From positions 434,001 through 498,000 of the forward strand of contig JAACJM010000028.1 of assembly GCA_013368315.1 (NCBI GenBank): a DNA stretch of 64,000 nucleotides, read 5' to 3'. Source of the stretch: Tetrapyrgos nigripes (lineage: Eukaryota; Basidiomycota; Agaricomycetes; Agaricales; Campanellaceae). The notes under the pieces were generated by a model that was given only the letters and a program-made list of their open reading frames with translations, had not been told where the DNA came from and made no database searches. Each line of letters starts with the position of its first letter. Positions within the stretch are counted from its first letter, which is position 1. Both the position numbers and the translations under genes were made by a program. Below, one piece after another: positions 36,435 to 48,844 of the stretch.

Positions 36435-37922
36435 ATGCTGTTCACTACACGCCCTATGGAGTCTCAAACTTCCATTCACGTCTCTCCTCCCGTCGACGGC
36501 GCGTTGCGCCACAAAATGTCCGACATCTCGTCAGACGCGTCCTACACACCCGTGAAGATTGAATACTCTCCCTATGGCTCACTACTGTCATATGAGGATT
36601 CATCATATGAACTGGGACCCAGTGAGAGCTTGCCTTCACAAACTATCGAGTACGCCACATACTTCGACGGTCCGTCTTACATCTCGCCTGTATTCAACGA
36701 ATCTGGGCTCGACCCCCTACCCACCTATAACACTTCTTTTGATGGAACGTTGGATCCAAGAGCTTTTGATTATGGGCCAGAGGTATGACATCGACTCCTC
36801 GAATAAAGCGCGTCATTAACTAGTTTACTCCTCAAAGACCTATTACACAGAACCCACTCACACTTCAACTGACGGCAACTGCTACTGCCCGAAATGCGCC
36901 ACAACATTGGGATTTCCCACTTATTCAGGTTGTTTCTACTGTGCAACTCATCCTCAGTGCACCTCGTCCTTTCCTGAACAAGATGTCAAGCCTACTTGGG
37001 ATGTCACTCCAACCTACCCAGTTCCTCCTACCATCCTTCCTGTAACATCTCCGAGTCAAGAGCTCTCTCCTCTTGTCTCTCCCAACCTATACCCCGTCGA
37101 TTCCGTTGATTCCGTGCCTCCCACTCAGTCATCATCGCCTGATATTTGGGACTATATACACGACCCTTCCGACTCTAATGATGATGCGACGTGGAACTTG
37201 TGTTCCGGAGTCGGAGAACAATTGCGCGAGATGTTCCGCATTCCCGCTGGCATCCCTTTGGATCTCAGGGCCCTCCCCGACTCTCCTATACCTGGTGAAA
37301 AACCTCCAGTGAACTACGAGGCTATTGTAGCGATGGCTATATACGGAAGTCCTAACAAGAGGCTCCATCTGCAAGCCATTTACAAGGCTATTACGGAGAG
37401 ATACGCGTACTTTAGAGATTGTCCTGAGAAATCATGGAAGGTACGTTCGACTAATTGATATATTCATATTCGAGTTTTTTCATTGATATGTTGTTATCCT
37501 AGAACTCGATTCGCCATCTTCTCAGCCTCTACGGGATGTTTGTCGCAAGACCAAAAGGAGAGGGTGACGACCCAAGGGCCAAGGGAGGTGTCTGGACCCT
37601 TGATCCTTGCTGCATGCCCAAGTACACCCGAGACAGAAAGCGTCGCAAACAGAATGGCAAGAGATCGAAAAAATCTTCTTTGAACTCAAGTTCCTCTTCC
37701 AGCGACGGTTACTCGCCGTCCTTGTCCAATTCGAGTTCGCCATCTGATTATTGGAGCCCTGATTCTGACGGGTACTCCGCTCTGTCTCCTCATTCAGCCA
37801 CAGGCGGATCACCTACTTCTTCAGCTGTCGCTGGTCGTCGATCCAAGAGGAACAGCAAACGTGGTCCTTACAACCCCGCCGAGAAGAAACCTCGCACTAC
37901 TCGGCAGATTTGCAGAGCTTGA
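36435..37922 (+). CDS. Forkhead-domain transcription factor
   Basis: Three exons: 36435-36782, 36838-37440, 37503-37922. The DNA-binding domain spans the second intron. It contains KPPVNYEAIVAMAIYGSP, then helix-3 SWKNSIRHLLSLYGMFV, then GGVWTLDP, matching the forkhead core (W-x-NSIRHxLSL). Upstream, exon 2 begins with a Cys-rich motif, CYCPKCATTLGF followed by CFYCATHPQC, which may bind zinc and is not part of classical forkhead proteins. The C-terminus is Ser-rich and ends in a basic segment (RRSKRNSKRGPYNPAEKKP) likely to act in nuclear import. Translation may start at 36435 or at the second ATG (36456). It probably acts in the nucleus; target genes are unknown. Confidence 0.85.
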
Positions 37923-40900
37923 GCGTTAGTAGGGCGATGATGCAGTGTAAATCTGCATCACATTCAACCATGATCATCCTGGGTATTTCATATCATACCC
38001 GGTCGTTGCACGAACGGTCTACAAAATTTCTGATACTCTTTTCTTTCTGATATTTTCATCTCGCTGTTCTGTCTTGCTATCCGTTCTTCTGTATAGTACT
38101 TGTATTCACATTTCACAGTCCTATCTACTTGTTTTGCTTGGCTTTGCCCGCTATGTATGTATATCGTTACGAATCGTTACTCTCTGGACTCGGCACTGGA
38201 TCTAATTTTGTATTTCTTACTATCGTCTCGGTGTTTTGCGATCATCTTTATTGTGTTTTCTGGTTCTGAATCCATTTATTTTCTTTTGTCTCGTCCCTTC
38301 TGAGCTTCTCACGTCGGTAGTCTAATCCTTAAATCCCCTTGAGTTTCTGATCAGGAAGATGGAAACACATCAGGATGACCTTTCCTGATTGCTTCTGGGC
38401 GATGTTAGGTCGGGAATGAATTCCCCAGCGTGCGCCGGCACATTTATGGCGGTGTGAGACTTGCTTCTTTTTCCCAGTCGTGGAGAGCTGGTCAATCGAA
38501 AAGGGAAAAAAAAGTGCTTCCGGTGCCATCGCGGCATTGGAGTTTTCTACATTATGTGTGCATGGCTCGGGTTCGGGCTAGTATCTCGATTTGCATCATC
38601 TTTGAAGGGCGTCGGCCATCATGCCTTCGTAAGAACGAGCTTGTCGGAGTTGCGGAAACTTCAAACTCTCCGCCCTTTCCGCCACCGATGTATTGTGTTC
38701 ATCTAATCCTTGCCACTGTGTTACTGGCAGACACACCCAGCAACCAATATTCCGTGGCCGAAAGTTAGTTCAAAAAGGTCAACTTTTCAATCCAGCGACG
38801 AGGAAACTCACAAAATTTTCGTGCTTTGATAAAATTTTCGGAAGCGAGCCGAGCCAATCAGGTCGCTTGCCGAGGCTTTGGGGGAGTCTATTACCGGCTT
38901 TGGACCAAGAGATGATTTGGAGGCTTACAGTTTTCGAATCCGTTTCCGAGCACCAAGGGTTTGATGTTTCCTGAAACTAACTTCTGGCCACAGAATTTTG
39001 GTTGCTGCTGGGTGTGAGAGGCTTCTCGAAACGATGAAATCGTGGATAGGCGATTGATGTCGGAGAAGCTGCAGTTTCATCAGCACATGAGTGTTACGAT
39101 CTGCAAACTCAGCGAACATGCAAACTCCGCGAACCTGCAAACTCCGCGACACTGCAGAGTATTTCTGCGGGTAGGCAATCAGTAGTGTGCAGGAAGGTTT
39201 GCGACTGATGATCATGATTGCTGGCAATTGTTCTCCTCAGTTTCGTCACTGGGATAGCCACAGGCTACAGCGCGCGCGCGGCCCGCCCTGCGTTCTTCAC
39301 AGGTCTATAGAGATTACAATTAGCTACTTACACCGAGATGTCCAGATGACCTTTGCCTTCTCTGTTTTGGAAAAAAAGGGATGGCGCGAATTCCGGTGCA
39401 GGGACAGTTCACGAGATAGTACCGCTGCTAAGCGGCGCAAAAATAGCATTCCAAAACGAGATCAAGGGCCAAGGTTTGTAGTATACATACCACCAGTGCC
39501 ACTGGGAAAGCAAACGGGTAACACTCCTGATCAGGGAAGGACTTGGCCGGTATGAAACTTGAAAGACAGGAGCGAGTCCGGATAATCAGAATAGATGGAA
39601 ACGAAATTGAGATGGAGAGCCCAGAGTCCTCTCGGACTCCATGATGGTGTCAATCAGGCCGTCTGAAATAACATGAACGTCGGTTATGAAGCTCTGGATT
39701 TCTCGAGACCATTCACTCAAAAGCGAATACAGGTTTTTCCTTCAAGCGGAGTAAATTTTCAGGTAGACGCGGTTTGCTTAGTGGGGATGATAGTAGTATG
39801 CGCATATATACCGATAGCAAGACATCTTTCTCCAACTTCGTCCAAAAGGTGCATTCTAGTCTAAGTCTGACCAGCGGTCTCATTAATAATAACAAGGTGT
39901 CTGCAAACCCAGGAGCGAACGTCCACGGCATTTTTTCGTTCTAGGAGTGTCGCAATTCGAAATTTCGACTGAGAATACGCTTAGAGGAGTAGGAAGCGTA
40001 ACGTGTTTGCCAAGTTGGTCTGTTCAGAAGCAAATGTATGCGGGCTTGTACGAGTTCTTTCTGTCTCCCTTGGATCATGAGCGATGGATGGCTCTCAAAT
40101 ATTGAGGGAACGAGGGCTGGGAAGATTCGGGATAAAGTGCACTCTCGGATTTGGAGGAGGGATAGCAGTACAGGAACCCCAAGCTAAGAATCGTAGGGCA
40201 TGGCATGCAAGAACGCTATACTTGACTGGCATATTCACCAAGGGCGATGGGACAGTGCAGCATGGCGGGTTCCAGTCATATTTACCAGCACCGTGACGGA
40301 GAAGCAGAATTTTGCCGCAGAAGAAGAGTCCAACCAGGTGTACTTTGATGCGGGCCAGCCCTTGGTTTGCTGGTCCAATACTCGGATGGCGGCGAGCATA
40401 GTGCAACTATAGCAGACATACAAGTGGTCTTCGAAGGTGGTCCTTGATGTATTGCAATTGGCAAGTCTGCATGTATCATATATGCAGATGGCTTGAATAA
40501 GTACCCCGAGTACGCTGCTGTGGAGATGTACCATTGGCACCAGTCGACGTCAACATGGAGTCTCGTGCCACCCGAGCTGTCTGGAGTATTTAGAGTCAAC
40601 CTGGTCGGTTGAACCTGGGTCTGAGGTCATATAAGTATGTGGTGGTTCTGAGAGACCGAGGTGTACCAATCTCTTGCGAGTCCATCAACTTCCCTTCTGC
40701 AAGCTCATCTTCGGGAGCGTCCTTGTGTCCAGCCGTTGCTAGATCAGAAACCGCATCAGTCGTCCATGCGACAACCATGCACTGGACATACAGAAGCAGG
40801 TCTGCTGACCTGTCGGGTTAAATAAACGCACCTAGAGAGCATCCGTCTCTCCTCGCTACTACCACATCCTATCCTACTCACTGGCAGCAAGTTGCGGCCA

Positions 40901-41111
40901 GCAGTTTTGTGTACATCACTTCCGAGCGTCGCTTGTTGACGTTCCGTTTCCTGACAAACCACTTGTAAACATCGGTTGAACTCGTCCTCACCTTTCTTCC
41001 CGGTTCCCGGTTCACGGTTCAAATTTTCTGCCCCACCGTATCTCAAGATTCCCGTCCGTATCTTTGAAATCACGCCGTTGGTTTGAGTACTTAAAGAGGA
41101 CAGCAGACGAC
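37923..41111. other. Gene-poor stretch of about 3 kb
   Basis: No supported gene. It starts with a pyrimidine-rich 3' flank of the forkhead gene. A short tandem array of TGCAAACTCCGCGAAC-like units lies at 39102-39156, and a GC-rich patch (CGCGCGCGCGGCCCGCC) near 39272. Frames between 39660 and 40820 overlap on both strands and have no family features. The last approximately 250 bp should include the isocitrate dehydrogenase promoter. Confidence 0.4.
39102..39156. repeat. Short tandem repeat, about 17-18-bp units
   Basis: Three imperfect copies of TGCAAACTCCGCGAAC follow one another. The reverse complement motif GTTCGCGGAGTT also occurs near 35612. Confidence 0.55.
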
Positions 41112-43006
41112 ATGATGCGAACTACTACCACACGACTTGGCCTTTTGTCCGGCCATTTGCGTAGTCCAGCTCTTGCTTCTTCCTCTGCTGCAACAAGAGC
41201 TTTCAGTAGCTCGCTGAAGATGCGTAAGTCTCTGTTCTCATTTTTGTTTCCATTGTGTCTGGTTTGATGACGTCCTGTCTCTCCTGCTACGTTTATGCAG
41301 AGAGCAACTTCAAGAAGATTGTTGTGGCCAACCCTGTGGTCGAACTGGATGGAGATGAAATGACGAGGATTATCTGGAAGAAAATTCGGGAGGAGGTGCG
41401 TGTTTTTTTCGCATGTTTTCTCTTCTGCTTTTTGACATCCTTTTCTCCTTCTAGCTCATACTTCCCTACCTCCAACTTGACATCAAGTACTTCGATCTTG
41501 GTTTGGAATACCGTGACGAGGTGCGCATGCTCTCTATATTGCCCAATGCAATCTTGACACGTTTTTCTTTCCCATGAAATTATAGACCAACGACGAAGTT
41601 ACTGTCGAATCGGCCCGGGCCATTCAGAAGTATGGCGTTGGAATCAAATGCGCTACCATTACGCCAGACGAGGCTCGTGTAAAGGAGTTCAACTTGAAGC
41701 AGATGTGGAAGAGTCCTAACGGAACTGTTTGTCTTTGCATCCTTTTTTGATTGAGGATTGTACAAACTCGTTTTCTGTCTTTCTAGATTCGTAACCTAAT
41801 TGGTGGAACCGTCTTCCGTGAACCCATCATCCTCAGGAGTATTCCCAAGCCCATACCAGGATGGGTCAAGCCTATTGTCATTGGGCGTCATGCTTTCGGT
41901 GACCAGGTGCGTGTCTTCCTATGCAAAGATTTACGTGGTGCTAATCTATCTGCTCGTTTTTGACAATCTTCTGGCTCTCATTTACCTAAAATAGTATCGC
42001 TCAACGGACTTTGTCGCCCCCGGTCCTGGAAAGCTTCAGTTGGTGTATACCCCTGAAGGCGGTTCTGAACCTACCACGCTAGACGTGTATGACTTCAAAG
42101 GACCTGGTGTTGCTATGAGTATGTACAACACGGACGAGGTGGGTGTAGAATCTACTTCTATGACTTTCCAACACTGACGGTTTTCTGCGCATATATGCAG
42201 TCTATCATCGGCTTCGCACACTCTTCCTTTAAGATGGCCTTAGCCAAGAAGATGAACTTGTTCATGTCCACCAAGAACACTATCATGAAGAAATATGATG
42301 GAAGGTTCAAGGATATCTTCCAGGAGATCTACGAAAAGTGTGTTATTCTCTCTGTCTTCTCTTCAAGTCTCCTCACCTTTGTCGATTACAGGGAATACAA
42401 ATCTGCCTTTGAGAAGATCGGTACCTATTACGAACACCGTCTCATCGATGACATGGTTGCCCAGGCCATCAAATCCTCAGGAGGCTTCGTCTGGGCTTGC
42501 AAGAACTACGATGGAGACGTCCAATCCGACATCCTCGCTCAAGGCTTCGGTTCCCTAGGAATGATGACTTCCGAACTCATCACCCCCGATGGCCTCACTC
42601 TCGAATCCGAAGCTGCTCATGGAACAGTCACTCGTCATTACAGAGAATACCAAAAGGGCAACGAAACCTCGACTAATCCAGTCGCCTCTATCTTTGCTTG
42701 GACAAGAGGTCTATTGCACAGGGCCAAGTTGGATGGAAATGAAAAGTTGAAGGAATTTTGTGATGATTTGGAGAGGGCTTGTGTGGAGGTTATTGATGAG
42801 GATGGGATTATGACGAAGGATTTGGCGTTGGCGATTCATGGATCGGAGATGCTGAGGCATCAGTGGGTTATTACGGATGTGTATATGGACGCTGTGAACG
42901 TGCGTTTTTCCCCCCTTCCCTTCCTTGATTTACATTTGGGCTGCTACTGATGCTTCTCCTGCAGGCTAAACTCCAGAAGAAATTGAAGTCCAAGTCGATC
43001 ATCTAA
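41112..43006 (+). CDS. idp1: NADP-dependent isocitrate dehydrogenase, mitochondrial-type
   Basis: Nine exons code about 454 aa: 41112-41223, 41301-41395, 41455-41520, 41586-41726, 41787-41906, 41995-42138, 42201-42337, 42392-42899, 42965-43006. The enzyme oxidatively decarboxylates isocitrate to 2-oxoglutarate and makes NADPH. Family signatures are clear: [14 protein letters not shown] at the start of the mature part, [20 protein letters not shown] (isocitrate binding), YDGDVQSD (metal-binding aspartates) and [11 protein letters not shown] (cofactor loop). The first 36 residues are rich in Arg, Ser and Thr with no acidic residue, as in a mitochondrial presequence. A second ATG at the end of exon 1 (codes M before QSNFKK) would give a cytosolic form if used. 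Lengths match the family. Confidence 0.97.
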
Positions 43007-43343
43007 TGGGTTGTGAAGATATATGTTGTATATTATGACCCACACCAACTATCTCATGTCGTATGCAGCCGCTAGCTGCTATGTACTTCCTTCACAACTT
43101 CTACTATCTTTATACAATTAGGTGGATTCTAGGCTCATCATACGGTCAGCTACAGTAAAAGACGTAGATATGTAGAATGTCATTTGAGCGGTTATTCGAG
43201 TGTATCTGTAATCAAAGTGAGAGAAAGCAGGAGACTCAGATGCTGTCATCAGTCCTGGGGATGTCTGCACGCACGTGAGCGTCGCGTCGCGTTCCTCCTC
43301 CTCGACATCGTCATCGGTCCACTTCTTGAACTGTACCGCCACC
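43007..43343. other. Intergenic
   Basis: The 3' flank of the isocitrate dehydrogenase gene and the promoter of the next gene. No separate feature seen. Confidence 0.4.
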
Positions 43344-45168
43344 ATGTCAAGTCCATCGCCTCCGAGTCACAAACTCCGAGCTCTTCCTCTTTCTCTCCTC
43401 TTACTCGTCCACCTCCAACTCCTCCAATATCCCGGAGTCAACGAACCTCATTTCGATATTAACATTCTTGAATCACGCGTACGAGGACTAAAAGAGCGGA
43501 CCCAGAGTATGGAAGATATCTGCTACTTTTTGGTGGAAAAGCTGGAAGGAGGGAGAGCAGGTGCTAAAAAGGTGCGTAGGACGCGTCCAAGATCTCTTCA
43601 TCCTTTTGGGCCTTTGAACTGATTTGAAAAGAATTTGTACGTGTACTCGTATATAGGTCCTCCCAACGTATCCTTGCTCCAAACCGTCTGATAGCATGGG
43701 CTTTCGTACTTCACTTGCAAAGTACATCGATTCTGTTAGAATGCAAGCGTTGCAACCGTCAGGGTCTAGCTCAAGCTCAGCAGCAGTGGTATCGGGTTCT
43801 TCAAATGCAAATGCGAAGACCAGTGGAAGCGGAAAACCAGGCATAGCTCGTGAGAGTCGACGGGGAGTTTCTGCTAGCGTAACCAGCAACGCTACCTCTG
43901 CAGCTTCTGCGTCTGTTGCAGCGTATTGGTGGAAAGATGTCATAGTCCGCAAATCGTTACTGGATGAGTGTACGGGTGAAAGGTGGGTTGTGTGCCCTTT
44001 TCGCATACAGTCGTGTGTCCTGACGTTTCATTTACAGGTTTCTGAAGATGATTCTAGCTTTGTCTACTCATGCCGTGTCGAAGAAGTCAAGACGTATAGA
44101 CGTAGCAAATATTACGGTGTGTGGTCATTTTGTCTTCTTTCAGGATCCCAGTTAGCTCACTCTGTCATCTTAGGGGAGAGCAGAATCTCAACCAGTTTTG
44201 TACGAGACTCGATTATCGTCGGCGCAATCTGCGCGAAGTCGGTGGACTTCTGCAGCGAAGGCGTTAGTACTGAAGGAGGAGCGGTTGAGATCACTAAAGG
44301 TATGTACAATTCGTCAATCTAGCTGATGTTCGGCCTTCACATCAATTGTTTACTCTTCTGTTCAGGTTCAAATGTCAACGTCAAGCCAGCCGTCCAAATT
44401 TGCTTCTACATCTACGAAACGTCTCCTTGCATTCCGGGATTCACGGCTCGTAGACATTACGCCATATTGGAAAGGGAAGGATGGTCAAATAGCTCTTCAA
44501 ATGTTGCTCGGATTAGCGGGGTTCGATGCACAAGAATTTTCTTCTGCTTCATCCCATGGCTTAAACGACATTTCAAAGCTGGACGGTGACAAAACCGAGG
44601 AAACACCATCCAAACCACCACCTTCGTTACTTGTCGCTGCGGCCCATCATCCTGCCCATTTGAAGAGATTATCTCGTTCAGTGTTCGCAGAAAAGAAAGC
44701 AAAGCCCAGGTCGAAGGCCACAAATTCCGAACCGACCCCATCACTGGCAGCTTCCACATCTCCTACGTCCGCGCATAGTACTGCAGAGATGGCTCTATCC
44801 TCCCATCTACGAGTAGAACAGAGAATGCAAGTCTCTCCTCGGGACTGTTTAACCCGTTTGGAAATCGCCTATGGCAGATTGGAGAGGAAGATTTCTTCTT
44901 TGGGGGAAAGGAAAGCGAGGGAAAAGAAATTAGCGACCCAGGAGTCAAAGGCAGAGTTGTCCTTGAAGCTGAAACTATGGGAAGTGGGTGCGGGAGAAAT
45001 CTTCAGGATTAATTTCAAAGTATGTCCGACGGATTGACTTTACTTGTCCATGGTACTAGGGTCAATGTTGATCTTCTCTTACTTTAGCCACAGGTCCCTT
45101 TGGATTTCTCGAAATCGTCGAAACTCAGCTGCTGCCTCACCGATGTATCGCAGTCTGATAGTAGCTAG
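43344..45168 (+). CDS. HAUS6: HAUS6-like augmin subunit (N-terminal domain protein)
   Basis: Six exons in frame give about 497 aa: 43344-43571, 43657-43982, 44038-44116, 44174-44299, 44366-45019, 45088-45168. The ATG has an ideal context (CGCCACCATG). The pattern follows the HAUS6 N-terminal domain: a leading Leu-rich segment, FDINILESRV, then MEDICYFLVEKLEGGRAGAKKVLPTYPC. Further on are GFRTSLAKYIDSVR, LDECTGERFLKMILALSTHAV, and a later helix SRWTSAAKALVLKEERL. Augmin recruits gamma-tubulin to spindle microtubules to branch new ones. The Ser/Ala-rich insertion at about 43750-43920 is lineage-specific low complexity. The last exon is short and Ser-rich. The assignment rests on spacing and composition rather than a search. 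Confidence 0.65.
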
Positions 45169-45704
45169 GACGACTGGCTTTCCTTCTCCTTGCATCATTT
45201 CGATTCTCCACTGATATTAGTATGCGCAGAATATATCATGTCCTTTGTTGATGGCACATCTCTCGGCTTCAGGCCAATCCTACAGCACCCCCGAATCGAT
45301 CATGAAAAGAGAGTTTATTTGGCTGTGCAGACGCGCAGTACATCAGATCATTGTGTCTCTCAAATACAAGGCTTCAATGATAGATCTGCCAGACAGACAG
45401 CTTCTTTGCGAATCAGCTGGAAGTAGTTGTGATGTCATCACGGTCGCGAAGTTTTCAGGATCATGGCTGCAGAGTCTCCAGAGCTCTAGCGCTCAGAGTA
45501 ACGGACAAGAGACAGAAGGTTGATTGTCGACGTCGAACAACATTCATGTCAAAGGGAGTCCGACGCTGAATTCCTAGCGCAGTTGTTCGAAGATCTCCCT
45601 GGTGACTTCAAACAACAAAAAAAATTTCGCTGAAGATGGATTCCAATGTAACTATATATACCCACTTCTTCTGAACAGTTTCGACAGCTCACCTTCTCTT
45701 CGTG
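45169..45704. other. Intergenic
   Basis: Two overlapping frames at 45190-45523 show nothing recognisable. The second half is the promoter of the first 7TM paralogue, with TATATATAC near 45653. Confidence 0.4.
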
Positions 45705-46928
45705 ATGTCCTCGACGATCCAAAAGTCCGGACCTCTTCTGGATACTGATCTTTTTTCTTTGCGAGAATGGGTCGCTGAAAGGGCAATCAGTTCTCTACTC
45801 TATGGCATTTATGCTACACTTTCTTTGACAACAGTCTATCTGCTGCTGTGAGAATCGTGCATTACCCAAATTTGCGTCCTTAACCATAACTCTCATTACA
45901 GTGCCAAAGGTCTCAACTCGAAGGGTCGAGTGGGCCTGATGTGGCTGACGACATTCATGTTCCTCACCTCGACCTTATCTGTGATACTCGGACTCGAATT
46001 CATCCTACTGCAACTCCCGTTGGATAGTTTCAATCCTCCAGATCCCGATGCAATCATTCAGTTGACGACGAATATCGAAATCGCTTTGGGTTTCATTGTG
46101 AGGTCAATGTGCGTGTATTTATCTTTGTACTGCATGAAGATTGATTTTCAACGACGGGATTCGTAACTAGTTCGTCATCAGTGACGCAATTGTGGTCTGG
46201 AGAGCCTGGATCATGTTTCCTCGTAATCTCTTAGTGAAGTTTGTACTGACGATGTGCATGCTTGGATCTTGTGGTATGTTTTTCAAATATTGCCTCCGAG
46301 TCTGCTAGGATTGACGTCAAATCATGTTTTTCTCTAGCTGGAGCCTTTACAGATGAAGGGTTCATTATCGCAGAATTTCTGAAAGACCCTGACAGCAATG
46401 GTGCTGGGGGGAAAGATGGTGTTTCAGTAATGACAGCTCCTCTGCTTTTCACAAATCTGGTTGCAACTCTGTTCATTGGATACAAGACATGGTGAGGAAT
46501 CCCAGATTACTATAATCAAATGGCTGGCTGAACATCGAGATCATCTAACTAGGTCTCATTATCAAGCTGTTAAAGTAAACCTCGGTTCGAGCAAAGGCTC
46601 ATCTACCAAAGTCTTAAAAATCATGTTTTTACTGGTCGAGTCTGGATTGTTTTATTGTGCCCTCTGGGTAAGTTTATATTGACCATCCTTCCTGCTCCAG
46701 AATGCCATACTGAGGTTCCAGTATTCTTCATAGATAAGCTACATAGTGATATCTCAACTCGGAGATGGACACACTCTGTCCTATGATGTTTATTCATTCT
46801 GCCATCCCGATCCTATCCGTTAGTATTCATCCTGAGTTCCCGCTTTTGTCTTTTCTGCCTGTGCTAATTCAGTTTCAACCCCTACAGGCCATCTACCCGA
46901 TTCTGATCATCCTGATTGCATCCCTTGA
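45705..46928 (+). pseudogene. 7TM basidiomycete membrane protein, decaying tandem copy A
   Basis: Seven exons mirror copy B: 45705-45847, 45902-46097, 46171-46273, 46338-46491, 46553-46667, 46734-46818, 46888-46928. Hydrophobic segments are as in B (AISSLLYGIYATLSLTTVYLLL and so on). Three differences from B stand out. One base is missing before the second donor, which can be bypassed by an earlier GTGAGG donor. Exon 6 is 85 nt instead of 84, a +1 shift that destroys the last membrane segment (AIYPILIILIASLE is still encoded out of frame) and ends at TGA 46926. Sequence resembling B's Ser-rich tail continues in yet another frame to a TAG near 47045. The gene may still make a protein lacking the seventh helix. 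The family function is unknown. Confidence 0.6.
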
Positions 46929-47468
46929 ACACTCGAGAGGACACTGAAAATAACCTGTCTTTATCCCAGTCTCTGAGATTCGCAGGTTCATCGAGGTCAA
47001 ATGGAGATCATGATTCAAATATCTCGCATGCTGAATCACAAGCCTAGAGCTGATGTACGCAAAAGGGATTTACACAGGAGAATATCTGAGCATGCACAGT
47101 TGAAGACGGCGCCGAATTCAAAGCGGGGCATAATAATAGAGATTATACTTTTCTATTTTGTAGCAATCATCAACAGCTAGCCGCTGTATAAACACGATCA
47201 CCCTGATAAAGGTTCTAGCGGTCTAGGAATTATCATTTGATCAGTACTCAGTGGCAGACAAGTGGCAGACTCGGAAAGTACTGTTGGACATCCGAGTCGA
47301 ACGTCCACGTACGTCAAAGCCAGTTCTCATCGCTCCATCGTGTTGATAGATGTCCCTATTCCATCCAAACTTAGTACTCGAAATTTTCTCAAGATGGCCG
47401 CTTCAAATACACTATATATACTTAACATCTCCTGCCAGCGGTCTTCACAGTCAATCCTCTGTGCACTG
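46929..47468. other. Intergenic between tandem paralogues
   Basis: The first 120 bases are remnants of copy A's tail. The frame of copy B is open upstream to 47262, but comparison with copy A places the start at 47469. Confidence 0.4.
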
Positions 47469-48844
47469 ATGTCCTTGGCATCTCAACCCTCCGGACCTCT
47501 TGTGGATGCTGATATTTTCGCTATACAAGAATGGGTAGCTGAGAGGGCGATCAGTTCCTTACTCTATGGAATTTATGCAGCTCTCTCTCTGACGACCATC
47601 TTCCTACTGCTGTAAGTGACTCTCGCTCTCAAATGTTATAGGCTACCCGTGCTCTTCCTGATCATCATGGATCATTCTTATTACAGCGCCAAAGGCCTCA
47701 ACTCGAAAGCACGAATAGGCCTGACGTCTCTGACGACATTGATGTTCCTGACTTCGACGTTGTCTGTGATCTTCAGCTTAGAGTTCATTTTACTGCAGAT
47801 TCCACTGGGTGGTTTCAATCCTCCAGATCCGGATGCAATCATCCAGTTGACCACGAATATCCAGATTGCATCGGAGTTTATGGAGAAAGTGAATGTGGGT
47901 CCAGTATAACTTCTTCTCGCCCACTTTTGTGCTGTATTTTAACGACGGGACGTACAGTTCGTTTTAAGTGACGGAATTGTCGTCTGGCGAGCATGGATCA
48001 TATTCCCTCGTAACCTCCTGGTAAAATTTGTATTGACTCTGTGCATGCTTGGATCTTGTGGTAAGTCAATGATATTTATACTATTCAATGTCAATGTGTA
48101 CTTGTACTAACTGCCTTTCATCTCTAGCTGGAACTTTCACTGTTGAAGGTTCTCTTGTCGCAGAGTTTGTGAGAAATCCTGACAGCAGTAATGCGGGACG
48201 GAGAGGTACCATTTCGATAATGGCAGGTCCTCTGCTTTTCACGAATATGGTCGCCACTCTTCTCATTGGATATAAGACATGGTGGGGATTCCGTCAATGA
48301 TTCAATGGGTATAGTTAAACATCGAGATATAGGTCTCATTATCGATATCTCAAAGTAAACCTCGACTCAAATAAAAGCTCAACCAGCAAGGTTATGAAAA
48401 TAATGCTTCTTCTGGTTGAGTCCGGACTGTTTTATAGTGCTCTCTGGGTGAGTATATATCCTGACTTGCCCCATATATAAGAAGTTGAACGTAGGGCTGA
48501 CACTGCCTTTCCAACCCTTCAGATAAGCTACATAGTAACATCTGTACTTGGCGATGGGCACACCATGTCCTATGATCTTTATTCAGCTGCCATACCAATC
48601 CTCGCCGTCAGTTTTCGTCCTGAATTCGTTGTTTTCTAGATTTGCTGATTTGGTCGGTTTTCTACAGGCCATCTACCCAATCCTCATCGTCTTGATTGCA
48701 TCCCTTGAAAACTCCAGAGAAAACCCTGAACTTAACGACCTATCGTTATCTCAATCCTTGAGATTTGCGGATCCATCAGGGTCGACGTCGCATGAAGATC
48801 GTGATTCAGGAAATGCTTCGCGCATCGGATCGCAAACCTATTAA
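47469..48844 (+). CDS. 7TM basidiomycete membrane protein, intact tandem copy B
   Basis: Seven exons in frame give about 327 aa: 47469-47611, 47687-47894, 47958-48060, 48128-48281, 48333-48447, 48523-48606, 48668-48844. Seven hydrophobic segments are separated by short loops. Conserved patches between A and B are NPPDPDAIIQLTTNIQIA, SDGIVVWRAWIIFPRNLL and PLLFTNMVATLLIGYKTW. The C-terminal tail is Ser/Asp-rich and probably cytosolic. The family is common and expanded in Agaricomycetes; receptor-like topology is suggestive, but no ligand or signalling role is established. The start aligns with that of copy A. Confidence 0.8.

Noticed and set aside
39262..39290. CG-rich run as a possible regulatory island
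   Set aside because: Single short patch without nearby gene start or repeat structure.
40084..40821. Overlapping frames on both strands before isocitrate dehydrogenase
   Set aside because: No splice-compatible chain and no recognisable protein in any frame.
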